Shown here: in pieces, positions 11,145 to 19,678 of the stretch
Numbering within the stretch: the stretch's first letter is position 1
How the letters are laid out: each line of letters begins with the position of its first letter
NCBI RefSeq assembly: GCF_014489475.1
Contig: NZ_CP060820.1
Coordinates: 1,814,001 to 1,878,000 of the forward strand
Direction: 5' to 3'
Origin: Lysobacter terrestris
GTDB taxonomy: Bacteria > Pseudomonadota > Gammaproteobacteria > Xanthomonadales > Xanthomonadaceae
Length of the DNA: 64,000 nt
Notes under the pieces: model-generated
What the model saw: only the letters and a program-made list of their open reading frames with translations
Databases searched by the model: none
What the model was told of the DNA's origin: nothing
Program-made: the position numbers and the translations under genes

Positions 11145-12217
11145 GCGCGCGCCTCCGCGATCGCCCGCTGCAGGGCGTCGTGGCCGTAGCGGTCGTCGAC
11201 CCGGTCGAGCAGCGCCTCGACTTCGCCGGCGTCGAGTCCGGGCAACGTCGCCAGTGCGTCCGCGGTTTCCTGCCGTACCCACCAGCTCGCATCGGCGAGC
11301 ATGTGCAGCAGCACCGGGATGTCCTCGCGCCCGGCCTGCCGACGCAGCGCCTGCACCGCGACCAGCCGCAGGTCGGGGTCCGCATCGTGCAGGCCCGCGA
11401 GGATGCGCGGGCGATCGGTGGGGTCGCGCAGGGCGCCCAGCACCCGCAGCGACGCGCGGCGCTCGTCCGTGTCGCCGGCGCGATCGAGGGTGCGGCGCGC
11501 CCACGCCGCCGTGCTCGCCGGCGTGGCGTATTCCAGCAGCGGCAACAGGTTGCGCTCGTGGGCGTTGTCGTCGGCGAGCAGGCGCAGCAGCACCGGCGTC
11601 AGTGCATCGGGGCCGGCCAGGCGGGCGAGGTTCTCCAGCTGGCGCGTCGACCAGTCGCGGCGCGTCGCCGCCATCGGCAGCAGCAGGGCCATCGCACGCG
11701 CCGCGTCGGTCGCCACCAGCGCCTCGGCCGCGGCGAGGGCGATGAAGCGGTTCGGATGCGGCAGCAGCGGCGCGATGTCGTCCCAATGCGCGGGATCGGC
11801 GAGATGGCGCATCGCATTGAGCGCGACCAGGCGCTTGCGCACGCGCGTCGTCGCACCGCGCAGCAGGGCGACGACGCGATCGGCGAGCCCGAGCCGGCGC
11901 AGCAGGGCATTGAGGCGATCGCGCGCGGAGCCGCGCAGCGAGCGCTGCATCGTCATCCACAGCAGCAGGAACCACAGTTCCTCGCCGCGCGACGGGCGCG
12001 TCGGCAGCGGATCCAGTTCGTCCAGCCCGGCCTGCGCGAGCAGCGGCCGCCAGTGCGCCGCGAACACCGCGTAGCGGCGACCGCGGCGCAGCGCGAGTTG
12101 CGACAGCGCCAGCACGTACAGCATCACCGCGACGGTCGTCGCCGCGAGTACGGCCGCCGCGATCGCCGCCACGCGCAGCGCCGGTTGTGCGGGCAGCCAC
12201 GCGAGCCAGTCGTTCAT
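11141..12217 (-). CDS. HEAT-repeat membrane-anchored protein, partner of the GT2 synthase
   Basis: A 358-residue protein with one N-terminal membrane anchor (about residues 14-42, VAAIAAAVLAATTVAVMLYVL) and a long alpha-helical solenoid. Repeats of about 31-37 residues are visible with the HEAT pattern of a buried D/V position and a loop Asp: HLADPAHWDDIAPLL, ALRDPTDRPRILAGL, LHDADPDLRLVAVQAL and LADASWWVRQETADAL. HEAT solenoids are protein-protein platforms, so this may regulate or scaffold the synthase encoded right after it. Genes for HEAT-repeat proteins next to GT2 synthases occur elsewhere, but I know of no defined biochemical role. It is 33 bp downstream of the response regulator gene. 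Confidence 0.8.
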   Translation of the reverse strand: MNDWLAWLPAQPALRVAAIAAAVLAATTVAVMLYVLALSQLALRRGRRYAVFAAHWRPLLAQAGLDELDPLPTRPSRGEELWFLLLWMTMQRSLRGSARDRLNALLRRLGLADRVVALLRGATTRVRKRLVALNAMRHLADPAHWDDIAPLLPHPNRFIALAAAEALVATDAARAMALLLPMAATRRDWSTRQLENLARLAGPDALTPVLLRLLADDNAHERNLLPLLEYATPASTAAWARRTLDRAGDTDERRASLRVLGALRDPTDRPRILAGLHDADPDLRLVAVQALRRQAGREDIPVLLHMLADASWWVRQETADALATLPGLDAGEVEALLDRVDDRYGHDALQRAIAEARA

Positions 12218-12250
12218 GCGCGCGCTCCGGCGGCCGTCATCGCTCCCGCC

Positions 12251-12664
12251 TCACGCCGGGCGCCGCAGCAGGCGCCGCACCCGCGCGCGGACTTCCTCCA
12301 CCTGGAACGGTTTGGTCACGTAATCGTCCACGCCCAGTTCGAGCGCGCGCACGATGTCGGCCTCGCGCGACTTCGCGGTCAGCATCAGCACGGGAATGCG
12401 CTCCCAGCCCGGGGTCGCGCGCAGGCGTTCGATCAGCTCGAGCCCGTCGTGGTACGGCAGCATGATGTCCATCATCACCAGCGCCGGCGGCGCGGCGCTG
12501 AAGCGTTCCAGGGCCTGGCGGCCGTCGGGCGCGTGCTCGACCTGGTAACCGTCGCGTTCCAGCATCAGGCGCAGCAGGAAGGCGATGTCGTCCTCGTCCT
12601 CGATCATCAGGATCCGGGCATCGGTCCCGTGGTGGCCGTTGGTGTGTTCCTCGGGTCGGTTCAT
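12251..12664 (-). CDS. Single-domain response regulator (CheY-like)
   Basis: A 137-residue stand-alone receiver domain. The acidic pocket EDEDD is at residues 22-26, the phospho-acceptor is Asp66 in VMMDIMLPYHDG, and Lys118 in the VTKPF motif completes the active site. There is no output domain, so it must act through a partner, plausibly the HEAT-repeat protein or the synthase. Its ATG at 12662-12664 overlaps the TGA of the histidine kinase gene, which makes the two a translationally coupled pair. Confidence 0.92.
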   Translation of the reverse strand: MNRPEEHTNGHHGTDARILMIEDEDDIAFLLRLMLERDGYQVEHAPDGRQALERFSAAPPALVMMDIMLPYHDGLELIERLRATPGWERIPVLMLTAKSREADIVRALELGVDDYVTKPFQVEEVRARVRRLLRRPA

Positions 12665-14769
12665 GCAGCGCTCGACGGTCCTTGCGTATCGATCAGCGGG
12701 AAGCGCACGTGGAATCGCGTCCCGGCGCCGCTCTCGGTGGCGAAGCCGATGGTGCCATGCATCTGTTCCACCAGGGCACGGGTGATCGCCAGCCCCAGCC
12801 CGGTGCCGCCGCGACGGCGCACGTTGGACGCATCCGCCTGGGCGAAGCGCTCGAAGACGCGGCCGCGGAATTCTTCGGGAATGCCGCCGCCGCGATCGGC
12901 CACCGCCACCTCCAGCATGTCGCCGACGCGCTGCACGCTCGCGGTCACCGTGCCACCCTGCGGTGAATGCTTGGCGGCATTCGACAGCAGGTTCGCCATC
13001 ACCTGTTCGAAGCGGTGCGGGTCCACGCGCACGATGCCGTCGTCGCCCGCGGCCAGCACCAGCTCGACGCCGTAGCTGTGCGCATAGGGCTGGGTGTGGG
13101 CGATCGCCAGCGCGACCAGCGGGCGCAGCGCCAGCGGCCGCGCATCGATCTGCAGCCGGCCGCTGCCGAGCTTGTCGAGGTCGAGGATCTCGCCGATCAG
13201 CTGCAGCAGGCGATCGCTGTTGCGGCGGGCGATGGCGAGCAGGTTGCGCTCCGCGGTGGCCAGGCCATCGCCCTGCGCGAGCAGGTCCAGCGCGCCCTGG
13301 ATCGAGGTCAGCGGCGTGCGCAGCTCGTGGCTGATCGTGGAGACGAACTCGCTCTTCATCTGGTCCACTTCCCGGCGCATCGACAGGTCGACGGCCACCG
13401 ACAGCACGCTGCGGCTGCCGTCGGACAGCAGCAGCGGCCGCTTCACCAACTGCAGCCAGCGCTCGCGGCCGGCGGCGTCGAACACGCCGACTTCGGCCAG
13501 GCGCAGTTCCGCCAGGCTGCCCTCGATCAGCTCGCCGTAGCCCTGCAGCAGTGGCGCCAGCTGCGCGTCCGTGGCGATCTCGTTCAACGTGTGGCCTTCG
13601 ATCCGGTCGACCGCGAGTCCGGCCAGGGCCGCGAACGCGCGGTTGCACAGCACGAAGCGGCCTTCGTGGTCGCGCACGAAGATCAGGTTCTCGTCGGTGT
13701 CGACGATGTTGCGCAGGAAGGCCTGCTGGTCGCGCAGCATCCGCCGCGAGCGCGTGGCGTCGGTCACGTCGCGCGCGATCACCAGCCGGCTGCCGGCCTC
13801 GGCTTCGGACATGCGGATCTCGTAGTCGCGCCCGCCCTCTTCCGACCAGAAGAAGGTCTGCGCGTCCGCGTGCCGGCCGCGGCGTTCGCGCATCGCCGCG
13901 ACCAGCTGGCTGGGCAGGCCGAGCAGGCCGCCCTGCGCCGGCCGCGCGAGGCTGGCGACGTGGCCGTCCGGCTGCAGCTCGAACAGGGTGTCGGGCAGGG
14001 CGCGGAACAGCGCGCCCAGGCGGCTCTCGCCCGCCTGCGCGCTGTGCGCGAGTTGGCGGATGGTGCGCAGGTTGCGGTTCATCGCCTGCAACGCGCCGGC
14101 CAGCAGCAGGCCGGCGACCACGACGCCGGCCCAGAACAGGCGCCGCGCGCGCGCCATCGATTGCGCCAGCCGCGCCTGGCCGTGTTCGAGCAGGTCGCGC
14201 TGGCGGTTCTCGATGTCGCCGAGGCGGCTGCGGATGCGGTCCATCGCCTGCTTGCCGATGCCGCGGGCGATGTAGTCCGCGGCGGGCACCAGGCCCGCGC
14301 GCTCGCGCACCGCGATGGCGGTCGCCGACGATCCGAGCCGGACCTGGATGTCGCGGTCGAGCTGCTGCAACCACTGCGCGGGAACGCGGGTCGCCAGCAT
14401 CGCGCCGAGCCGGCTGCGATCGGCCGCGAGCCGCTGCCGGCCGCGGGTGTAGGGCTCGAGGAAACGCCGGTCGCCGGTGATCGCGTAGCCGCGCGCACCG
14501 CCCTCCACGTCCTGCAGGGTCGACAGCAGGCGCTGGATGACCGAGATCAGTTCCGCGGTGTGCGCGACGGAGCGGTTGGCGGCGAGCAGCTGGTCCTGGG
14601 TGCGCTTGCCCTGCCAGGCCAGCGCGGCCAGCAAGGCCAGGCCCAGGACGAAGGCGAAGTTGTAGAAGCGGGTCGCGGACGGGCGCAAGCGGCTCCCCAG
14701 CCGATCGATACGAAACCGAAGCATGCCTTGTGCGGGCGTTGCAGTGAATGCGGCGTCAAGGCGGCGCAT
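12661..14769 (-). CDS. Sensor histidine kinase with CHASE3-like and PAS domains
   Basis: A 702-residue inner-membrane kinase. Membrane segments at about residues 36-52 and 213-232 flank a periplasmic helical domain with the CHASE3 signature (LLSTLQDVEGGARGYAITG). Two PAS-like segments follow (about 250-330 and 345-455), then HisKA with the phospho-acceptor His481 in SHELRTPLTSI, and HATPase_c with the N box (ANLLSNAAKHS) and G boxes (DRGGGIP, RRGGTGLGLAI). It is an orthodox kinase without a receiver. A GGAAGG ribosome site lies 4 bases before the ATG at 14769, so that start is preferred over Met16. It diverges from polA with only 49 bp between the starts. Confidence 0.93.
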   Translation of the reverse strand: MRRLDAAFTATPAQGMLRFRIDRLGSRLRPSATRFYNFAFVLGLALLAALAWQGKRTQDQLLAANRSVAHTAELISVIQRLLSTLQDVEGGARGYAITGDRRFLEPYTRGRQRLAADRSRLGAMLATRVPAQWLQQLDRDIQVRLGSSATAIAVRERAGLVPAADYIARGIGKQAMDRIRSRLGDIENRQRDLLEHGQARLAQSMARARRLFWAGVVVAGLLLAGALQAMNRNLRTIRQLAHSAQAGESRLGALFRALPDTLFELQPDGHVASLARPAQGGLLGLPSQLVAAMRERRGRHADAQTFFWSEEGGRDYEIRMSEAEAGSRLVIARDVTDATRSRRMLRDQQAFLRNIVDTDENLIFVRDHEGRFVLCNRAFAALAGLAVDRIEGHTLNEIATDAQLAPLLQGYGELIEGSLAELRLAEVGVFDAAGRERWLQLVKRPLLLSDGSRSVLSVAVDLSMRREVDQMKSEFVSTISHELRTPLTSIQGALDLLAQGDGLATAERNLLAIARRNSDRLLQLIGEILDLDKLGSGRLQIDARPLALRPLVALAIAHTQPYAHSYGVELVLAAGDDGIVRVDPHRFEQVMANLLSNAAKHSPQGGTVTASVQRVGDMLEVAVADRGGGIPEEFRGRVFERFAQADASNVRRRGGTGLGLAITRALVEQMHGTIGFATESGAGTRFHVRFPLIDTQGPSSAA

Positions 14770-14818
14770 ATGGCCTTCCGCGCGCGGGCACGCGGAAGGC
14801 CACGGTTAGAATGCCACG

Positions 14819-17584
14819 ATGAAGCGACTCGTCCTGATCGATGGTTCCAGTTACCTGTACCGCGCCTTCCATGCGCTGCCCCCGTTGAACAACGAGGCGG
14901 GCGAGCCGACCGGCGCCCTGTTCGGCGTGGTCAACATGCTGCGCGCGCACCTGAAGGAGCAGCCCGACTACATCGCCTTCGTGGTCGATGCGCCCGGCCC
15001 CACGTTCCGCGACGAGCTCTATCCCGCGTACAAGGCCAACCGCCAGGCGATGCCGGACGACCTGCGCGCGCAGGTCGAGCCGATGTGCGAGATCGTGCAG
15101 GCGCTCGGCTTCCGCATCCTGCGCATCGGCGGCGTCGAAGCCGACGACGTGATCGGCACCCTCGCCACGCAGGGCGCCGCCGACGACATCGAGGTGACCA
15201 TTTCCACCGGCGACAAGGACTTCGCCCAGCTGGTGCGGCCCGGCATCGCGCTGGTGAACACCATGAGCGGCAGCCGCTACGACGGCGAGGCGGCGGTGGT
15301 GGAAAAGTTCGGCGTGCGTCCGGACCAGATCGTCGACTTCCTCGCGCTGATGGGCGACAGCGTCGACAACATCCCCGGCGTGGAGAAGTGCGGGCCGAAG
15401 ACCGCGGCGAAATGGCTCGGCGAATTCGGCACGCTCGACAACGTGATCGCGCATGCCGACGACATCAAGGGCAAGATCGGCGAGAACCTGCGCGCGGCGC
15501 TGTCGCGGCTGCCGCTCAATCGCACGCTCACCACCATCAAGACCGACGTGGCGCTGGACTACCGGCCACGCGACCTCGTGCTGCAGCCGCGCGACGTGGA
15601 GACACTGCGCCGCCTGTACGCGCGCTACGGCTTCAAGCAGGCCCTGCGCGAGCTGGAGGCGCCCGCCGGCGCGGCCGGCGACGACGATGCCGGCAAGATC
15701 AGCGTGCGCGGTACCGCGGCCGGCTATGCGCGCGGCAGCGTGGCGGCCGAAGCCGTCGATCCGGCGCTGGCGGTGCCCGGGCAGTACGACTGCATCGTCG
15801 ACGACCCGCAGCTGCAAGGGTGGCTGGCGAAGCTGCGCGGCGCGGACGCGTTCGCCTTCGACGTCGAGACCGACTCGCTCGACCCGATGCGCGCCGACCT
15901 GGTCGGCATCAGTTTCGCGGTCGAACCCGGGCACGGCGCCTACCTGCCGCTGGGCCACACCTATCCCGGCGCGCCGGCGCAGCTGCCGCGCGCGGCCGTG
16001 CTGGAGGCCTTGCGGCCGCTGTTCGCCGATCCGCTGAAGCGCAAGATCGGCCAGCACGGCAAGTACGACCTGCACGTGCTGCGCCGCCATGGCGTCGACG
16101 TGCGCGGCTATGCCGACGACACCATGCTGGAAAGCTTCGTCTACAACGCGACCGCAACGCGCCACGACATGGATTCGCTCGCGCGGCGCTACCTCGGCTA
16201 CGACACCATCAAGTACGAGGACGTGGCCGGCAAGGGCGCCAAGGCGATTTCCTTCGCCCAGGTCGCGCTCGACGATGCCACCCGTTACGCCGCCGAGGAC
16301 GCCGACGTGACCCTGCGCCTGCATCGCGCGCTGGCGCCGAAGCTCGCGGCGGAACCGGCGCTGGAGCGCGTGTACCGCGAGATCGAGATGCCGCTGGTGC
16401 CGGTGCTGGAGCGCGTGGAAGCCAACGGCGTGCTGATCGATGCCGACGAGTTGCGCCGCCAGTCCAACGACCTGGGCAAGCGCATGCTCGCCGCGCAACA
16501 GAAGGCGACCGAACTGGCCGGGCGCAGCTTCAGCCTGGATTCGCCCAAGCAGCTCGGCCAGTTGCTGTTCGAGGAGCTGAAGCTGCCGGCGTTGGTGAAG
16601 ACGCCGAGCGGCGCGCCTTCGACCAATGAAGAAGCGTTGGAAGCGATCGCCGACCTGCACGAACTGCCGCGCGTGATCCTGGAATACCGCGGCCTCGCCA
16701 AGCTGCGCAGCACCTACACCGACAAGCTGCCGGAGATGGTGAATCCGGACACCGGACGCGTGCACACCAGCTACCACCAGGCCGGCGCGGCGACGGGGCG
16801 GCTCGCTTCGAACGATCCGAACCTGCAGAACATCCCGATCCGCACCGACGATGGCCGCCGCATCCGCGACGCCTTCATCGCGCCTGCGGGCCGCAAGATC
16901 GTCTCGTTCGACTACTCGCAGATCGAGTTGCGGATCATGGCGCACCTGTCGGAGGACGCGGGCCTGCTGCGCGCGTTCGAATCCGGTGCCGACATCCACC
17001 GCGCCACCGCGGCGGAGGTGTTCGGCAAGAGCCTGGACGAGGTCAGCGGCAACGAGCGCCGCGCCGCCAAGGCGATCAATTTCGGCCTGATGTACGGCAT
17101 GAGCGCGTTCGGCCTGGCGCGCAACCTCGGCATCGCCCGCGGCGAGGCGCAGGATTACATCGCGCTGTACTTCTCGCGCTATCCCGGCGTGCGCGATTTC
17201 ATGGAGCGCACGCGGCAGCAGGCGCGCGACCGCGGCTTTGTGGAGACCGTGTTCGGGCGCCGCCTGTACCTGGAGAACATCAACGCCCGCAACCAGGGCC
17301 TGCGCGCGGGCGCGGAGCGCGCGGCGATCAACGCGCCGATGCAGGGCACCGCCGCCGACATCATCAAGCGCGCGATGGTCGACGTCGACGACTGGCTGGA
17401 GGCGCACCGCAGCCAGGCGCTGATGGTGCTGCAGGTGCACGATGAACTGGTGTTCGAGGTCGATGCCGGCTTCGTCGACACGCTGCGGACGGAAGTGTCC
17501 GCGCGGATGGCCGCCGCGGCGCAGCTGCGCGTGCCGCTGGTGGTGGACAGCGGCGTCGGCGAGAACTGGGGGCAGGCGCATTGA
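14819..17584 (+). CDS. polA: DNA polymerase I
   Basis: A 921-residue family A polymerase for repair and Okazaki-fragment processing. Three domains are intact. The 5'-3' exonuclease at about 1-290 carries GVEADDVIGTLA and STGDKDFAQLV. The 3'-5' exonuclease at about 330-510 keeps the DxE motif in FDVETDSLDPM, so proofreading should be active, unlike Taq. The polymerase at about 520-921 carries motif A DYSQIELRI, motif B RRAAKAINFGLMYG and motif C QVHDELVFEV. Length matches the family. The downstream spacer holds an sX13-like small RNA, the same neighbourhood as in Xanthomonas. Confidence 0.98.
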   Translation: MKRLVLIDGSSYLYRAFHALPPLNNEAGEPTGALFGVVNMLRAHLKEQPDYIAFVVDAPGPTFRDELYPAYKANRQAMPDDLRAQVEPMCEIVQALGFRILRIGGVEADDVIGTLATQGAADDIEVTISTGDKDFAQLVRPGIALVNTMSGSRYDGEAAVVEKFGVRPDQIVDFLALMGDSVDNIPGVEKCGPKTAAKWLGEFGTLDNVIAHADDIKGKIGENLRAALSRLPLNRTLTTIKTDVALDYRPRDLVLQPRDVETLRRLYARYGFKQALRELEAPAGAAGDDDAGKISVRGTAAGYARGSVAAEAVDPALAVPGQYDCIVDDPQLQGWLAKLRGADAFAFDVETDSLDPMRADLVGISFAVEPGHGAYLPLGHTYPGAPAQLPRAAVLEALRPLFADPLKRKIGQHGKYDLHVLRRHGVDVRGYADDTMLESFVYNATATRHDMDSLARRYLGYDTIKYEDVAGKGAKAISFAQVALDDATRYAAEDADVTLRLHRALAPKLAAEPALERVYREIEMPLVPVLERVEANGVLIDADELRRQSNDLGKRMLAAQQKATELAGRSFSLDSPKQLGQLLFEELKLPALVKTPSGAPSTNEEALEAIADLHELPRVILEYRGLAKLRSTYTDKLPEMVNPDTGRVHTSYHQAGAATGRLASNDPNLQNIPIRTDDGRRIRDAFIAPAGRKIVSFDYSQIELRIMAHLSEDAGLLRAFESGADIHRATAAEVFGKSLDEVSGNERRAAKAINFGLMYGMSAFGLARNLGIARGEAQDYIALYFSRYPGVRDFMERTRQQARDRGFVETVFGRRLYLENINARNQGLRAGAERAAINAPMQGTAADIIKRAMVDVDDWLEAHRSQALMVLQVHDELVFEVDAGFVDTLRTEVSARMAAAAQLRVPLVVDSGVGENWGQAH

Positions 17585-17786
17585 GCGGGCTGCATAGTTG
17601 AGGCGCAAACGCGGATTCGTGCCGCCGGCGGACGCGTTCCGGGACTACCTGACCGGGGGATTCGCGGGGTGACGGGATTGTTAATCCGGCTTTCGCCGCG
17701 GAAGCTGCATGCTGGCTGCCGTTCGGCGCGTTTTTGCCGGAATTGCTGGAATGAATCCGTCCTGAACCCAACAAATCGTTAACTCG

Positions 17787-17815
17787 ACCCTTCACGAACT
17801 ATCCATGTGAAGGGT
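17787..17815. promoter_or_regulatory. Perfect 9-bp inverted repeat upstream of the sX13-like sRNA
   Basis: ACCCTTCAC (17787-17795) and its exact reverse complement GTGAAGGGT (17807-17815) are separated by 11 bases. The centre lies about 25-35 bp before the first sRNA hairpin, where the core promoter should be. This spacing and symmetry fit an operator for a dimeric regulator; a small stem at the RNA 5' end is the alternative. Confidence 0.5.
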
Positions 17816-17827
17816 GGTCTTATTGCT

Positions 17828-17950
17828 CGCGACAGGTGCAACGCCTGTCGCTGATCTCTCCCTCCCCTGGAGTGATCCCAGGAGCGACGGCCCCTCCCCA
17901 GGCCCAGCTCCTCCAGCCCCGCCGGCCCCCCCTGCCTGCGGGGCTTTTTA
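17828..17950 (+). ncRNA. sX13: sX13-family small RNA (C-rich-loop regulatory RNA)
   Basis: Read as RNA, the segment folds into four successive stem-loops. First: GCGACAGG 17829-17836 with CCTGTCGC 17844-17851. Second: GATC plus CTCC 17853-17861 with GGAG plus GATC, leaving a C-rich loop. Third: AGGAGC 17880-17885 with GCTCCT 17907-17912, with an inner GGCC/GGCC pair exposing loop CCTCCCCA. Last: AGCCCCGC 17915-17922 with GCGGGGCT 17938-17945, then a T run, which is a rho-independent terminator. Xanthomonas sX13 is, from memory, an abundant sRNA of about 115 nt beside polA whose C-rich loops pair with G-rich motifs in mRNAs. Position, length and C-rich loops agree. The exact 5' end is inferred. 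Confidence 0.78.
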
Positions 17951-18059
17951 TTTCTGCATTCGCAGAAATAAACCCAAAGTTTTGCGAGCAAAACTTTGGG
18001 CCCCCGCGCTCACGGCTTCCAATCCCCGCGGCTTCGCCGCGCCCCCTTGCTAAGGGGGC
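17948..18059. repeat. Cluster of four perfect palindromic hairpins
   Basis: Four perfect inverted repeats stand side by side after the sRNA terminator: a 10-bp stem with ATTC loop (17948-17971), a 13-bp stem with a 2-base loop (17973-18000, CCCAAAGTTTTGC arm), a 6-bp stem with TTC loop (18027-18041) and an 8-bp stem with GCT loop (18041-18059). The layout resembles the REP-like intergenic palindromes of Xanthomonadaceae. Whether it is repeated elsewhere in the genome cannot be seen in this window. Confidence 0.7.
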
Positions 18060-18176
18060 TCTCCTCCAGATGGTGATCGGGGGCGCCACTTTGGCGTCAG
18101 TCGGGCGATCGGGCATCGGGTCGCCATGCGTGGGGCGCATGCGAATATCGCCGCACCGTCATGCCTTGGGGGCGTC

Positions 18177-18662
18177 ATGTCCGAGATGTTCCAGATGTCC
18201 GCCCCGTGGTGGGTGTTCGTGCTGCGCGGGATCGCCGTGTACGTGCTGGTGACGGGCCTGATGCGGGTGTCGGGCAAGCGCGCGATGGGGCAGTTCACGC
18301 CGTTCGACATGATCATGCTGATCCTGATCGGCAACACCGTGCAGAACGGCATCAATGGCGGCGACAACTCGCTGACCGGCGCGTTCTTCATGGCCGGCAC
18401 GCTGATGGCGCTCAATTGGATCGCGGCCTGGGGCTCGGCGCGTTCGCAGCGTTTCCGCTGGCTGATGGAAGGCAGGCCGACGCTGCTGGCCAAGGACGGC
18501 GAGGTCTACTGGCCGGTGCTGCGCCAGCAGCTGATCGCCCGCTCGGACTTCATCACCGCGATGCGGCTGGCCGGCTGCAGTTCGGAGAAGGACGTCAAGC
18601 GCGCGATGCTGGAGCCCAACGGTCACATCATGATCGAGACGGCCGACGGCAAGTGGAACTGA
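18177..18662 (+). CDS. DUF421 family membrane protein (YetF-like)
   Basis: A 161-residue protein. Three membrane segments are visible at about residues 8-25, 38-55 and 62-82, followed by a cytoplasmic DUF421 domain with the conserved signature GRPTLLAKDGEV near residue 99 and a short alpha/beta end (LEPNGHIMIET). Members include Bacillus YetF and YrbG; the family is of uncertain function, linked to stress and membrane roles. The ATG at 18177 follows a TTGGGGGCG ribosome-binding region; an upstream in-frame ATG at 18126 would add a non-conserved stretch. It converges on hemF with a 21-bp gap. Confidence 0.85.
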   Translation: MSEMFQMSAPWWVFVLRGIAVYVLVTGLMRVSGKRAMGQFTPFDMIMLILIGNTVQNGINGGDNSLTGAFFMAGTLMALNWIAAWGSARSQRFRWLMEGRPTLLAKDGEVYWPVLRQQLIARSDFITAMRLAGCSSEKDVKRAMLEPNGHIMIETADGKWN

Positions 18663-18683
18663 CGCGGCGCGAGGCGTCGCCGC

Positions 18684-19607
18684 TCAGGCGTGGTCGTGGC
18701 CGAGTTCGGCGAGGAAATCGCGCGGCCGCAGGTAGTCCTGCAGGCGCGCCTCGGCGCTGCCGGCTTCGGGCGTGAAGCCGTATTCCCAGCGCACCAGCGG
18801 CGGCAGGCTCATCAGGATCGATTCGGTGCGCCCGCCGCTCTGCAGGCCGAACAGCGTGCCGCGGTCGAACACGAGGTTGAACTCGACGTAGCGGCCGCGG
18901 CGGTACAGCTGGAACTGCCGCTCGCGCTCGCCGTACGGCGTGTCGCGGCGCCGCTCCACGATCGGCAGGTAGGCGTCGAGGAAGCCGTCGCCGACCGCAC
19001 GCATATAGCCGAAGTCGCGGTCGAAATCCTGGTGCAGGTCGTCGAAGAACAGCCCGCCGATGCCGCGCGTCTCGCCGCGGTGCTTGAGGAAGAAGTATTC
19101 GTCGCACCAGTGCTTGTGGGCGGCGTAGCGCTGTGCGCCGCCGAACGGCTCGCACAGCTCGCGTGCGGTGCGATGCCAGTGGTGCACGTCCTCGTCGACC
19201 GGGTAGAACGGGGTCAGGTCGAAGCCGCCGCCGAACCACCACGCCACCGTTTCGCCGTCGCGCACCGCGCGGAAGTGGCGCACGTTCGCGTGCGTGGTCG
19301 GCAGGTGCGGATTGCGCGGGTGGAACACCAGCGACACGCCGATGGCGCGCCACGAGGCGCCGGCGAGTTCCGGGCGCGCGGCGCTGGCCGACGGCGGCAA
19401 CTTGGTGCCGGAGACGTCGGAGAAGCCGATGCCGGCCTGCTCGAACACCGCGCCGTCGCGCAGGATCCGCGTGCGCCCGCCGCCCCCTTCCGCGCGCTTC
19501 CATTCGTCCTCGACGAAGCGGGCGTGTCCGTCCGCCGTTTCGATCGCGGCGCAGATGCGGTCCTGCAGGCCGGTGAGGTAGTCGCGGACGGTGTCGAGGT
19601 CGTTCAT
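18684..19607 (-). CDS. hemF: Oxygen-dependent coproporphyrinogen III oxidase
   Basis: A 307-residue cytoplasmic enzyme that oxidatively decarboxylates coproporphyrinogen III to protoporphyrinogen IX using O2 in haem synthesis. The family signatures are all present: [54 protein letters not shown] and [13 protein letters not shown]. Length is typical (about 300). The conserved histidines (FHPRNPH, HAN, HHWHRTA, HKHW) are intact. It lies 71 bp downstream of an unknown secreted-protein gene on the same strand, so a shared transcript is possible but not required. Confidence 0.97.
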   Translation of the reverse strand: MNDLDTVRDYLTGLQDRICAAIETADGHARFVEDEWKRAEGGGGRTRILRDGAVFEQAGIGFSDVSGTKLPPSASAARPELAGASWRAIGVSLVFHPRNPHLPTTHANVRHFRAVRDGETVAWWFGGGFDLTPFYPVDEDVHHWHRTARELCEPFGGAQRYAAHKHWCDEYFFLKHRGETRGIGGLFFDDLHQDFDRDFGYMRAVGDGFLDAYLPIVERRRDTPYGERERQFQLYRRGRYVEFNLVFDRGTLFGLQSGGRTESILMSLPPLVRWEYGFTPEAGSAEARLQDYLRPRDFLAELGHDHA

Positions 19608-19678
19608 CGACGCATTGTACGAGGCAAGCACGTGACCCTGGATCGGGCCGGCAGGCCTCCCCGCCGACCACGCCGGTG

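Larger units (their letters stand above)
17585..18176 (+). other. Intergenic region polA - DUF421 gene
   Basis: 592 bp with no convincing open frame of its own. The first 200 bp show nothing I recognise. The middle holds an inverted repeat and the sX13-like sRNA (17787-17950), and the third part a series of four hairpins (17948-18059). Base composition of the hairpin part is locally AT-rich (TTTTATTTCTGC, AAAGTTTTGC) against the GC-rich genome. Confidence 0.7.

Noticed and set aside
12967-16629. 1,220-codon open frame across the kinase and polA
   Set aside because: It crosses the start region of two real genes on the other strand or frame and has no recognisable domain.
14756-17608. 950-codon open frame opposite polA
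   Set aside because: It lies antisense to a fully conserved polA and has Arg/Val/Gln-rich composition typical of high-GC shadow frames.
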